Assembly: GCF_964340395.1 (NCBI RefSeq)
Contig: NC_135551.1
Coordinates: 27,389,380-27,453,379, forward strand
Direction: 5' to 3'
Length of the DNA stretch: 64,000 nt
From: Glandiceps talaboti
Lineage: Eukaryota; Hemichordata; Enteropneusta; Spengelidae
The notes under the pieces were generated by a model that worked only from the letters and a program-made list of their open reading frames with translations, searched no databases and had not been told where the DNA came from. The translations under genes and the position numbers were made by a program. This document shows positions 26,259 through 38,000 of the stretch, piece by piece (position 1 is the stretch's first letter; each line of letters opens with the position of its first letter).

Positions 26259-26879
26259 ATATTGGACATTCACCAAATTCTTCACTAAATAATGTCTTAT
26301 CATGGACAGTATATACATTGTACTGATATATTCAATACACATAGAGGTTGTATTGCATAAAACGTACACATGTAAGCACTACTAATGGCTATACTTAAAG
26401 GTTCCCTTTGTTATTTCAGCACTGTCTATACAGTGTGTACTCAAACATCTCTAACTTATTTGATAAGTATCATATTTCTTGTAACCTTTGTCGGTTCACT
26501 GTCCTGACATAGACCCACCTAATCATGACGTTTTACTCTTAGGATGTCTTCAGAACATGTTTTAAGTTTGACACTCACTATTACTTGGTGTAATCTATGA
26601 TGAACACAGTGTAAGGTAATCCAACAGGTGTTAGGAAAAGGCTACATTGATGTATAGCGCCCCCACACAATTGCTGAGATGAACTTTTGTTTTTTACACA
26701 TGATGTTTAACTTGTAAGTCTTCCAATCAAATCTTTACTTTGAATGACTTATTACAATTATTACTTATTCGAACAGATTTTCACCATTGCTTACAACATT
26801 TAAATGGAATTTGTGATGAAATACTGAGTTTCTATGCATATTTTTATAACAAATGTAGAAAAGTCTACAAAATCAAGTA

Positions 26880-27446
<567 letters not shown>

Positions 27447-27887
27447 ACCTATTATGACACCGTCTAGGTGTCAGATAGGTCATGACCTTTGACACTAGGT
27501 CATTGTTGTAAACTTTCTGTGTACACACCGTGTGATAAAAAGTAGGCTAGGTAGAGTGTAAAGGGTTAGAGAAAGTTGTGTTTATATTTGTTAAAAGTCA
27601 GGACATACTGTTGATCTGTTGGTGAATTCATTTTGTATAATAATGATAAATGACACCACAAGTATTATTTTAATAAGTATACATTATGAATAATTTGTTA
27701 TTTTAATTTTTAAAAATTAGAGAGATTCACAAGACATTAGTAACAAATGACATATTTTAAGAATTTAGAAAAACCATGTTTCCTGTATGGACATTCTGCT
27801 TATAATAATGTTTCATAATTTATATGAATTATGAAGTGAACTCCTCTATCAAATTAATGACATGTTGTTAATGGTAAATTATTATGT

Positions 27888-28050
27888 AAAGTTTGAACTT
27901 CTGTGAATTTAGCCTGTTAAACTGAAATAAAATTTGAACTTCTCTGCGTTTAGCCAGTCATGGACAATAAAATTTGAACTTCCCAAAATGTAGTGCTTGT
28001 ATATGGACAATAAAATTTGAATTTCCATGAATTTAGTCTGTTCACTGTGT
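27888..28050. repeat. ~50 bp degenerate tandem repeat
   Basis: AATAAAATTTGAACTTC followed by a TGAATTTAGCCTGT-like phrase recurs about four times with drift. Confidence 0.6.
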
Positions 28051-28059
28051 TGACAATGG

Positions 28060-30570
28060 AGGACTTAGCAGAACAAGATGACATTCTACCAAGTCAGACT
28101 ACCCTGAATTTATGTACACATTCCATTACATGCCTTGAGTATTTGTCAATGTGGATACACAATTATGTCAAAGGAATTTCTATATTTAACACCATTTATG
28201 TGTAAACTAAAAAACTGTAAACATTGTTTTAGGGTTGACAACCTCTTCAAAGAGACAACTACCAAATCTTACATAATGAAACACAGACTACAGTACATAC
28301 AGGAATTGTACTGAGCATAGCCCCTACATGTGTAGGGTCTATGTATTGATACACACTGCAATCAACTATGCATGGTAAACATCAAAACTCAAACATAAAT
28401 ATTAAAATGTGTTTATAGATTCAGATCTTCCATTGTGCTGATAATAAGACCTGCCAAATTTATACCATTCAGTCCTGATTTTTATCTATTTCACAGACTT
28501 GCAATTCACCACATTGATATTTTGGCCATGACTTCAAGAATCCCCAAGCAATGAACACACATTAGTATAAAAGGCTCAATCTGTTGTCTGTAGATTTGCT
28601 GCCATGACAACCTTCTGTATCATGGCAACAGTCACCATGGAACTATTTCAAATAATGACCTGTTAGTACAAATTGCTCTGATTCTTTCTTTTGTACAGGT
28701 TTTGCACTAAAAATGTTTCCAAGGTGATGCCATTATTTGATATTCAATCTTTTATAACTGACTATTTTACTGACTGCAATAACAGTGAAAGTGAATGATA
28801 TTTGTAATTTTTCATAATTCCTAGCATGTAATCCATTTTTTCATACTGGTTATTTCATATTCCTTCATACTGTCACATGCAGAGAACAAAATCTATTTTG
28901 GCTTATATGTTTTAACAAGCTTTATACATCCACAACTGTCTTGCTATAGTGAAGTATTAAATATTTAATCATACATGAACTCAGTCTTGCTTGGTGTTTC
29001 TTTAGTTTCCTTAAATTTACAAAATGATTTGTATCTCTATTCCCATGTAGTCCTACTTTACCTATTGGCAGCCATTTTAAAATAATATTGATTGGTTATA
29101 AGTAACTATGTCTCTCTAAAAATATTTGCACACATTCCATTCCACACTTTATAAAAAAAAATATTTGTTGTAAAAATTCCATCTGCAAGATTCTCAAATC
29201 GTCGATTTATCCTATGTCAAGGAAACAAACGGGAAAAAGTATGTTTAATGAATTAATTAAACCTTCCCTTCCTTTCTTTAGGAAAACAAGTCAACAATAC
29301 AATCAAAAATTTCAGATTTTGAATTTTGAACTTCTAATAATTTTCTTAAATATTCACTCATTCCAGACACTCTTGCAGGAAAACTGACTCTAGAGTCATA
29401 ATCAGTATATGTTTTCTGTGAATGTAAACTAAACTAAACAGTAGCGTTAGTACTTAACTAAATGTATCTTTAGTTAGTATACCTGTATTATGCTACTATT
29501 GATTTCTACCAGCGTCTTAACAAATCAACCTTTACCGATGTATCATATCACAGAAATAAAAAAAAAAACGATCGAAAACTCACCATTGATGTTAAATTGA
29601 AGATATAGTATTCCTAGTAACAATGTCGTTGTCAAGATAGTATTCTGTCTGTATGTTTCACGTTTATCAATATTTGATTCTGTGTACCCCCTATCTATAA
29701 TACGACAACCAGACACTTCTATTCAGTCCAAGGGGTGTTGTCACATACATTATAAATACTTTTTAAATCAACACCCTTTAAATATATATGAATATTTAAA
29801 GACAAAACTGAATTAATTATATATCAAAATTATATATGCTAAAATTGGATCTAAGAGTAAATTTACTGAACTGTCTGTTTCTCTGTAAGTGTTGCCATAG
29901 CAATGTATGATTTATAAAAACATCATTATCATTTTCCCCTTCCTGACTTTTTTCTTTAACAGTTTCCTTTTTAGCTGTTCAAACTCTCATAATGTTGACA
30001 TTTAACAGTCTAATGTAAACTGTTAAATGACATCCTAACGGGATGTCAAGTATTTTCAGTATTTCACCACTATTTGATTTCTTGCTTAGTATTGATTTTA
30101 TTGATAGATTGTACATTTTTGTAGTATAATTACTAGGTTTAGTTTGCTAGTAAAAACACTATAGAGACATCTTTACAAATCAATCGTATTGTGTCTTTTA
30201 TTTGGCCTAACAATGTACTTCCCTATCAATAGTATCCACACTTTGCATAAATTAGGAACTCTCCGGCTTTTGTTTCCATTCAGTCCGTACCACATTTGTC
30301 ATAGGTTTATTGATCACACACTGAGAGGGGAAAAAGGATCTTGTTATTAACAGAGTCCAGCATACAGTCAACACTGTAATAGACAGTAGAACGATTTCAA
30401 AGCATTGCGTTGTGTTGTGTTGTGTATAATATAGCCTAGACATATACATAGTAGTATTGCTTGTTGAGGCAGACATGTGTTTGTTTGCTGGCTGTTAAAC
30501 ATTGTGGTTACCAACTGGAAATACTAAGCTGCTATTGGTTTCTCTACATTCATAATATTGAAACTCTACT
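28060..30570. other. No gene seen
   Basis: AT-rich. It contains one copy of a GTGTAGGGTCTATG motif (28329-28343) and a double hairpin at 29995-30049. No exon could be supported. Confidence 0.4.
29995..30049. repeat. Clustered palindromes (cruciform-capable)
   Basis: Outer TTGACAT (29995-30001) and ATGTCAA (30043-30049) are complementary. Between them are TTAACAGT/ACTGTTAA and ACATCC/GGATGT pairs, so the segment could form a branched hairpin. Confidence 0.6.
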
Positions 30571-30577
30571 AGTAAAG

Positions 30578-30685
30578 ATGCCGTCAGTTAAAAATTCAGA
30601 ATCTCGAATGTCGACTGAAAGAGGGGAAAATGACGACGCAATGCCACAAGAGGAACGTAAACGCTATGTCAAAGGAACGTACACG
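30578..30685 (+). CDS. Candidate upstream exon, in phase with profilin exon
   Basis: ATG at 30578 opens a 36-codon frame (MPSVKNSESRMSTERGENDD, then AMPQEERKRYVKGTYT) ending in phase 0 at ACG|GTAATG. The exon has many CpG in a CpG-poor region, as expected of a 5' end. The next good plus-strand acceptor in phase is the profilin exon at 34932, where DRVK precedes the initiator Met without a stop. The two could therefore encode an N-terminally extended profilin, or this could be the first exon of another gene or a leader exon. Confidence 0.4.
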
Positions 30686-33600
30686 GTAATGTTCTTATTT
30701 TTTATGTTGAATGTGCTCGTTTTTGGTGTCGTAAAATCATCAAAAGTCAAAAGTACATGGTTGAATAGGTATTCAGGTTAGATAGGTGTACAAAAATGGT
30801 GTCAGTCTTACAAGGTACATATCATATAAAAATCTCATAAAATTTTGGACAAATTAGAAGTGGTTTAGAATATACTTACAATTGTAGATCTGATTGAAGC
30901 AGTCTGTATCAGTTGTCATGTTAGCAGCCACGATTTAAATTTCCAAGTAGACAAATTTGAGATGATGAACTCCCTGTTGTCAACATAACAATACAGTATT
31001 CATCATTCAAATGCACATACTTGTGGCTGTTGACATAATAGGTATTGTCTGTGTCATTCCTTGTAGTGATAACATTGTCAAAATATTATCTTGACTTAGA
31101 ATATTTCAGTGTGTATGTCTCCATGCATGATGACGAGAAACATGCATGCAGACATACCTGAGTGCTATAACAGCATTGTAACATTTCGCAACAAGTTGAC
31201 TTGTTAAATATTGACTGTTAATGAAAAACGACAAATGAATTGTTCGGTGATTGAGTGTGGTGGTTGTGATAGATGTAGTATTGAGGTCAGACTCACTGTA
31301 AAGTAATTCAGGACACTCATAAGGATTTTCTGGTCTAATAGAAGTCATTAAAGAACACTTTGTCAGAGTGACATTTTCAGTAGCTCTGTTCAGAACAGTT
31401 TGTTATTCATAAGACAAGTCTACCCCATTGAACTGTACACAATAACAGCTGAAGAAAGCTGAGTGAGTTAGTATAAACACAGTCAATTATTTATAATTTG
31501 AGTTCTGACTACTACAAAAAATTTTTTTTATTTATACAAAATTATTTTTTATTTAGTTGGTATTCTATTATACTGAACAGAATACTGGGTTGACTTCCAA
31601 GGTAGTGTTCCAGTTAGTTAGAATTCAATTTTATGCTTCAGTAACTTGTTTCAACTGAAGGTTACATACATTCACAACACAGTAAATAGAACTTTGAAAT
31701 TTTTTATGTTTGGTACAATTGTTCATCTTTTAATATTGGTGATCAAAATCATTTGCTTATTAAATGATAGGTTGCCAGTAAAAAGTACTGAAAAATAGAA
31801 CCATGACAGTATAAAGGAGGAAAAATGTGTCAAACATTAAAAAATGTTGAGTTTATTGTCATTTCATCTGATGATTACTAGCATACTGCACATACATATA
31901 CATGACTACTAAGCTAGCAGAATATTTTCAGAGAAAGTAAAATGGGATTTTCTGCGACTGAACATCTTGAAGGATGTTAGAAAATCTTGCCTTGCCTTGT
32001 CTGGAGCTACATGTAATTCTTACGAAAGAACGTCAAAGTATATCTGTCAGAAGTTCCAGTTTACACCTTTTCACCAAAGTCTTTGTTGTTCAATATATTT
32101 TGTCAGGGTGACTTTTAGTTGTCAGGAAATATTCTATTTGATGATAGAAAGTTGACTGCCATCACTACATACAAAATTAGATAATATCATACTATTGTTA
32201 CACCTACCAACTAATGACTTGTCACTTGTAGCTGAATTGGTATACAATGTAGACCAAATAAGGTTTCGTTTTGAGAAAGGAATCACTGATACTATCTACT
32301 TGCTGTGACAACCAATGCTTTATAATAGAAATAATTATGTCTGTGACTGGAAGGGTTAATGTAGTTATGCAATTTTCTAGTCCTGTTAGTTTTGGAGAAG
32401 TACACAGGCATGTATTCTGATTTCACAGTGTCTTCCATCAGAGTGGAAAACACTGAACCATTCAATGACTAATTACTGGGTGATGACAATGAAACTTAGT
32501 TTGTACCTTATGTGGATGAAAACAATCAAAGAAAGGTACAAACAAAACACTTCATTAAAAATCAGATGCCATTAAAAGTAGTCAACAATAGTAGAAGAGA
32601 TTGTAAATAACCAATTACTACAATACTAACTTTGTGCTGTGGTTGTCATGGTAAACCACAATAGTGGGCAGAAAATTGCCATTTAATGTAAAGTTTCTAA
32701 GGTTGATCATCAGAAAGACAGTTGTTTGGGAGAATATGGACCCAGATGTCAGCACATACTATTTAATGTTAGTGATGATATACTGTGAATGTAATTTACT
32801 CGACATAGCATCACCATGTACAATGTTTGATATCAAAACATGGCATATTATTTCACTTTATTTACCACTGTGTGACATAAACTTACTAACTTTAAATTAA
32901 ATCATAGACTGTATATGTGTAGGGTCTATGGTTAAATGCTGCAGCAACATTAAATGTAACTTAAAGACCATGAGGAAAAAGTCTTGGACAATGGTGACAA
33001 TGTACATGATTATACACCTGAAATCTGTGATGATACACATTCTATAAAGAGACGCCATGCATTTCCATGTACATATCAACAAAATGTATGGATTCCTGAC
33101 TATGACAACATAAACTGAGATATCTTACTGTTTTAAAATGATGAACAACATAGTTTTGTATACAAGTCATTTTTGATTACAAGTAATTTCATGTAGATTA
33201 ATTTACATATTAAATTCCATGATGTTTAAGAAACACTGCTATCTGTCAGCTCACAAACATTGTTTATTATAACAATATTATACACCTAGTGTAATTGGTG
33301 TATACTCAATTGGTAGTATCATGTAAATGATAGTGTTGTCATAGCAATAGTGTATGCAGTAAGTTTGTGTATCACATGTCAAATACATACACCATCATCA
33401 TAAACCACAGGCCTCTTTATAGCAATGTCCAAACTAGACTTCATATTTTGTTGAGTCAGCACAAATACATGTTCTAGCTTGTGAGAATGATCATGCACTA
33501 AATATAGAAAACGACATGACATAAAATTTATAATTTATATACAGTATCGTTGAATGGATTTAGATGCTTCAAATTCCATGGATAAAGTGCATTTAGTTTA

Positions 33601-34020
33601 TTCAAGAGTATTAATGATATGGTTTTGATTGCCATATATGGACTTGCAAATCAAATGTATGGACTTTCCAATATGACACAAAATACTGAAAGTCAGAAAT
33701 AGAATGGTACTTAATTAATTAAGCTAATTAGGTAAAAGACATATTTGAAATGTGGTAATACTGTTATTTAACTCTCATCTACATTCTACATTCTTAGTTT
33801 TTATAACAATGAAATTAAAATTATCAATTTCTTCATTATCTTATTGTCATGGCTAGAATATAGGTTTTACAGACTGATATTAGTCACACAGCTTACATTC
33901 CCACTCAGATTTTGGTGCTTTTACCTTTAATAACATCAATCAACAACACTCAAATTACCACAAGAAGATATATTACAGTATAATTAATAAAGAAATTACA
34001 AAATAAATTATACATAGATA
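30686..34020. other. No gene seen; putative intron
   Basis: No exon could be supported. A small hairpin with GTATGTCTCCATGCATG/CATGCATGCAGACATAC arms lies at about 31114-31158. A GTGTAGGGTCTATG motif sits inside an imperfect palindrome at 32917-32930. The copy of the ~200 bp duplication at 33541-33750 is listed separately. Confidence 0.4.
33541..33750. repeat. ~200 bp direct duplication, copy 1
   Basis: This runs from ATCGTTGAATGGATTTAGAT through TTGATTGCCATATATGGACTT to AAGCTAATTAGGTAAAAGAC and matches 34660-34865 at roughly 93-95% identity by eye. The two copies bracket the two minisatellites. Confidence 0.85.
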
Positions 34021-34132
34021 GATTTAACAACTTGATATTATGAATAGTAACTTGATATTGTGAATAGTAACTTGATATTGTGAATAGTAACTTGATATTG
34101 TGAATTCTAGTAACTTGATATTGTGAATTCTA
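34021..34132. repeat. 20 bp minisatellite
   Basis: TAGTAACTTGATATTGTGAA is repeated about five times, and the last two units carry a TTC insertion. Confidence 0.9.
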
Positions 34133-34228
34133 GTGAAAATAGCATTATAAGATTATAATTAATTACTTTAAGATGTTATTTCTGAAATTATGCTGAAATT
34201 GACAGAACGAGGACACTCCTATACAGAA

Positions 34229-34655
34229 AACATGTTTCCATGGTTACAAGGACATCTTTTGACTCAAGATTATGAAAGCACCTTAACATAGTAAACTGAA
34301 AGAGGTTTCCATGGATATGAGGACATCTTTAAGACTCAAGACTACTGAAAATGATAATAGTAAAATAGAAGATGTTTCCATAGATACAAGGATATATTTT
34401 GACTCAAGGTTACTGAAAACACCAATAGAAATTAAAGATGTTTCCATGGATACAAGGATATATTTTGACTCAAGGTTACTGAAAACACCAATAGAAATTA
34501 AAGATGTTTCCATGGATATGAGGATATATTTTGACTCAAGGTTACTGAAAACACCAATAGAAATTAAAGATGTTTCCATGGATATGAGGATATAATTTGA
34601 CTCGGCAAGATTACTGCAAACACTAGTAGAAAATGAAAGAGACATATTTCCATGG
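34229..34655. repeat. 66 bp minisatellite, open on both strands
   Basis: The unit begins GATGTTTCCATGGATACAAG and continues with GATATATTTTGACTCAAGGT and a CACCAATAGAAATTAAA end. There are about six units, the central three nearly identical. Because 66 is a multiple of three, both strands carry long 22-residue-periodic open frames (minus 34645-34283, plus 34311-34595). These frames have no splice or homology support, so I treat them as repeat artefacts. Confidence 0.9.
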
Positions 34656-34659
34656 CTAT

Positions 34660-34865
34660 AAATGTATCATTGAATGGATTTAGATACTTCAGTTTCCATG
34701 GATAAAATGCATTTAGTTTATTCAAGATTATTGATGATATGGTTTTGATTGCCATATATGGACTTGCAAATCAAGTGTATGGACTTTCCAATATGACACA
34801 AAATACTGATGAAAGTCAGAAATAAAATGGTACTTAATTCATTAAGCTAATTAGGTAAAAGACAT
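34660..34865. repeat. ~200 bp direct duplication, copy 2
   Basis: This is the partner of 33541-33750. It ends about 65 bp upstream of the profilin exon at 34932. Confidence 0.85.
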
Positions 34866-34931
34866 ATCTTGCAAAAAATATTATTTTAAAATGTTATACT
34901 TAGTATCTATTTTTGTTTTGTTTATTTTCAG

Positions 34932-35060
34932 GATCGTGTAAAGATGAACCAGCTACAGAATCTCCTCCATGATGCATTGATAGCCACAGAACATGTACAA
35001 AACTGTGTTATTATACGAAGGAAAGATTCATCACTACGGGCTAGCTCAGTAGGTTTTAAT
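34932..35060 (+). CDS. PFN4: PFN4 exon 1
   Basis: Acceptor TTATTTTCAG precedes 34932, so a 5' exon exists upstream. Coding begins at 34944, and 39 codons end in phase 0 at AAT|GTAAGT. This encodes the N-terminal helix and first strand (MNQLQNLLHDAL ... SVGFN). Confidence 0.9.
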
Positions 35061-38000
35061 GTAAGTATTAATTGTTATAGATCATGGATAGAGCTCTGAT
35101 AGTCACTGTTATTTAAACTATTGGAACTCCCAGACATGACAGCATTTTACAGTCTTTATCAATTAGTATCAAATGATGAAATAAAAGGCCACATTCTGGA
35201 TTGGATTTTGGAAGGAAAAAGTGTTGGGTTGGGGTTGGGGTGGGGGGTGGGTGTGGGATGGAGGTGGGAGGTGGTGGGGGAGTGGGGGCTGTATTCCCAA
35301 AGGAAGGTGAACAGGAATGTGTGATCCAAAAGGGTCACTTTTTTATAAAAACTCTCTAAACATGGGTCTACTTTTTCTTCTAAAATATCCTGAATAGATG
35401 TGTACCTATTCTATGTCTAAGAATTTTCCAAAATTCTCAAGTATAAGGTAAAACTGCCTTCAAAACGTTGTAGGAATAACATATGCCAAGCGTCTAATAT
35501 GTAATAGCATCTGCTAAGCTGCAATCTCCTATATCTTGGCATTTTGTAAAGATTGGTTTGTATTAAAATTGTAATGAGCTATATAGCACCCCCAGTGGCC
35601 AGAACAACTTTAATCATGGTCCTTTGTTTCCCCCCAAAAAAAACATCCTGAGAAAAGGATGGGTGATTGAAAACTGGGTGGCACACCCTTGTCTAAAATT
35701 TATCCAAGTTGTACTGGATTTTAATATTTTTTCTTTAAAATAATTGTTTCATATTTTCATACTGATGTATTTAGAGAGAAAAATACACTGTAGGCATGGA
35801 TACTAATAGTACATGTCCATGCTGTATGTTATTGTATCACTATCAGAAATAGAAACTTCTAAAGAAAATACAGATAGTTTGAATATTGTACAATAGAACA
35901 ATTCTGATTTAGGTGTTGTGGATAGTGTGTGTATATCAACCAGTTTGTATTGGGATGAGGTGGAATGGCCATGAGTTTGTAGTGGGATCAACCTTTAGAC
36001 CCTTCGTTTTAGTTGATTTCAAATATGTCCGATCCCTGAACCCTTGTGTAGACATTGTAGACACAGTTCTGTATTCATGATTACAATTTCACGTAACAAC
36101 AGCTCAATCAACTTTACAGAGATGCGTTTAAGTACATGAAAGCTATCCTTGGCTGCGTGATCCTGTTTACCGACTATGTTTACATCGTACAGCTCCATTC
36201 TCGTCATTGATTTAGATCACTCGATGTCACTGACGTCGTCATCTGACACTGCGGATAGATTTAAAACAGATTTTGTGGCCCATTTTCTGGCTGATGCTTC
36301 ATGAAATTGAAATATTGAATTCAAATCAAATTTAAATGAGTTGGCTGTGATGTGACCCGTTTGTCACCCTACCATTACTCAACCTCCCCTATTGAAAAAT
36401 AGAACAGGTCCGATTGAGTTCGCCACCAGAGAAGTCGTCTCAAAAACAAGTCGTCACATCAACACCTGGGTACGCAAAGACCATGTCTACGGACAAATTG
36501 AAGAGAACATAGACGGTAAAGGTAAGTTTCAAATAACAAGCATGTTAAAAAATTTGACGAAGTTTATGATTCACGCCAGTGATGATTAATGAGACAAAGC
36601 AGTGTGTATTCTACTGTTGTATTAATTTTCAAACACGTTTGATTGTGTAATAAACATGGATAATGTTACACCATAACATGTATTTGAAGCTGGAGAAATA
36701 TAATACTGGTGAAGATAGACTATTTTTTTCAGTAAATATCAGATGGCATAAGTTGAGACTCAATTCTGACTATGTTTGAAATACTCAATCTACAGGCAAG
36801 ACTATACTTTTATTGAGCTAGTCCTTTGTAACTAAAGTAATATATCATTATAATATATGACAAGAGTGGCAACTTCCATAGCTAGCAGACAACCACCACA
36901 ATAATATACATTGAAAGGTACAGGTCAGCTAGAGTGTGAACAGTGGGGCAGGGCAAAGAGGTTAGATAGTAACCTCAAAATAAACACAATAATGATCATA
37001 AGCTTTTCTGATTCAATAAATATATATGTCAATAATTATGATTTCTGTTTTGAAATTGAAGGCATAATAGTCTTTATAAGAAATATAATGTGCTGTTTTT
37101 GAAGGCATTAAAAATTTGCTGCAAAACACAAATTAATTCACATATATGAGGCAATTCCTTTGTAGCAAATGTAATTTATGACAGGGAGTTATAATTCCTG
37201 CAGTGTACGAGCACAAAAACCTGACAAGCAACCCAATAATATGTGTTAATAGGACACAAACTGGCTAAACTGAAGCATAAAATGTCCGTTGCAAAACTCA
37301 AAGTGATCCTTGTTTACGAAGCTGTTCCTTTGTGACAGTAGCAAAAGCAATATATCACAATAATTTATGAGAAGGGTGGCAACTACGGGTGTGTATGAAC
37401 CGACTTAGTTCTGGCATGTGAAAATAAATATGTGGTGCCTGGGAAAGCAGTCAGACTGCATCCATAGATGTTGTGGTTTCTTCTTCACGTTCTTGCCTTC
37501 AGTCATTTTGGTTTCTACAGTACATAAGAATGATTAATTATTATCTTTCTGTCTCATAATTATATATTCATATTGTTTTGAGTCTGCCATGACATTGTCA
37601 AGTAAAACTGAATACACAGTTGTGCACTTGTTTTTAATACATAATTGTCGATGTTTTCAGTTACCAGGGTGATAAAATGATTTCTATTGTTGTTTTCTAT
37701 TACCAGGGTAATAGGAGCCATAACCGAAGAAGCCCAGTAGCAGTTGTGGTCAACAAACAAGATGATAGTTAGCCAATAAAACAGTGTTATACATGGTGTA
37801 CTGATTTCAATCCATTTCCAGTGGAGAATAACACCATAAAAATACACAGTTGATTCTTGTATATTTTAGGAACCCGAGGGTTTAAAACTATCAAGAGTAC
37901 ATAACATGTGATATGCACCCAAGCTCATCAATTATGTTGCTAGGGTATGTAGCAGCTGTCGTTACAACATGAATATACTTTTACTCTTAGACTACTTTTG

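Noticed and set aside
34283-34645. 120-codon repetitive ORF on the minus strand
   Set aside because: It arises from the 66 bp minisatellite; the opposite strand is equally open and no splice or homology support exists.
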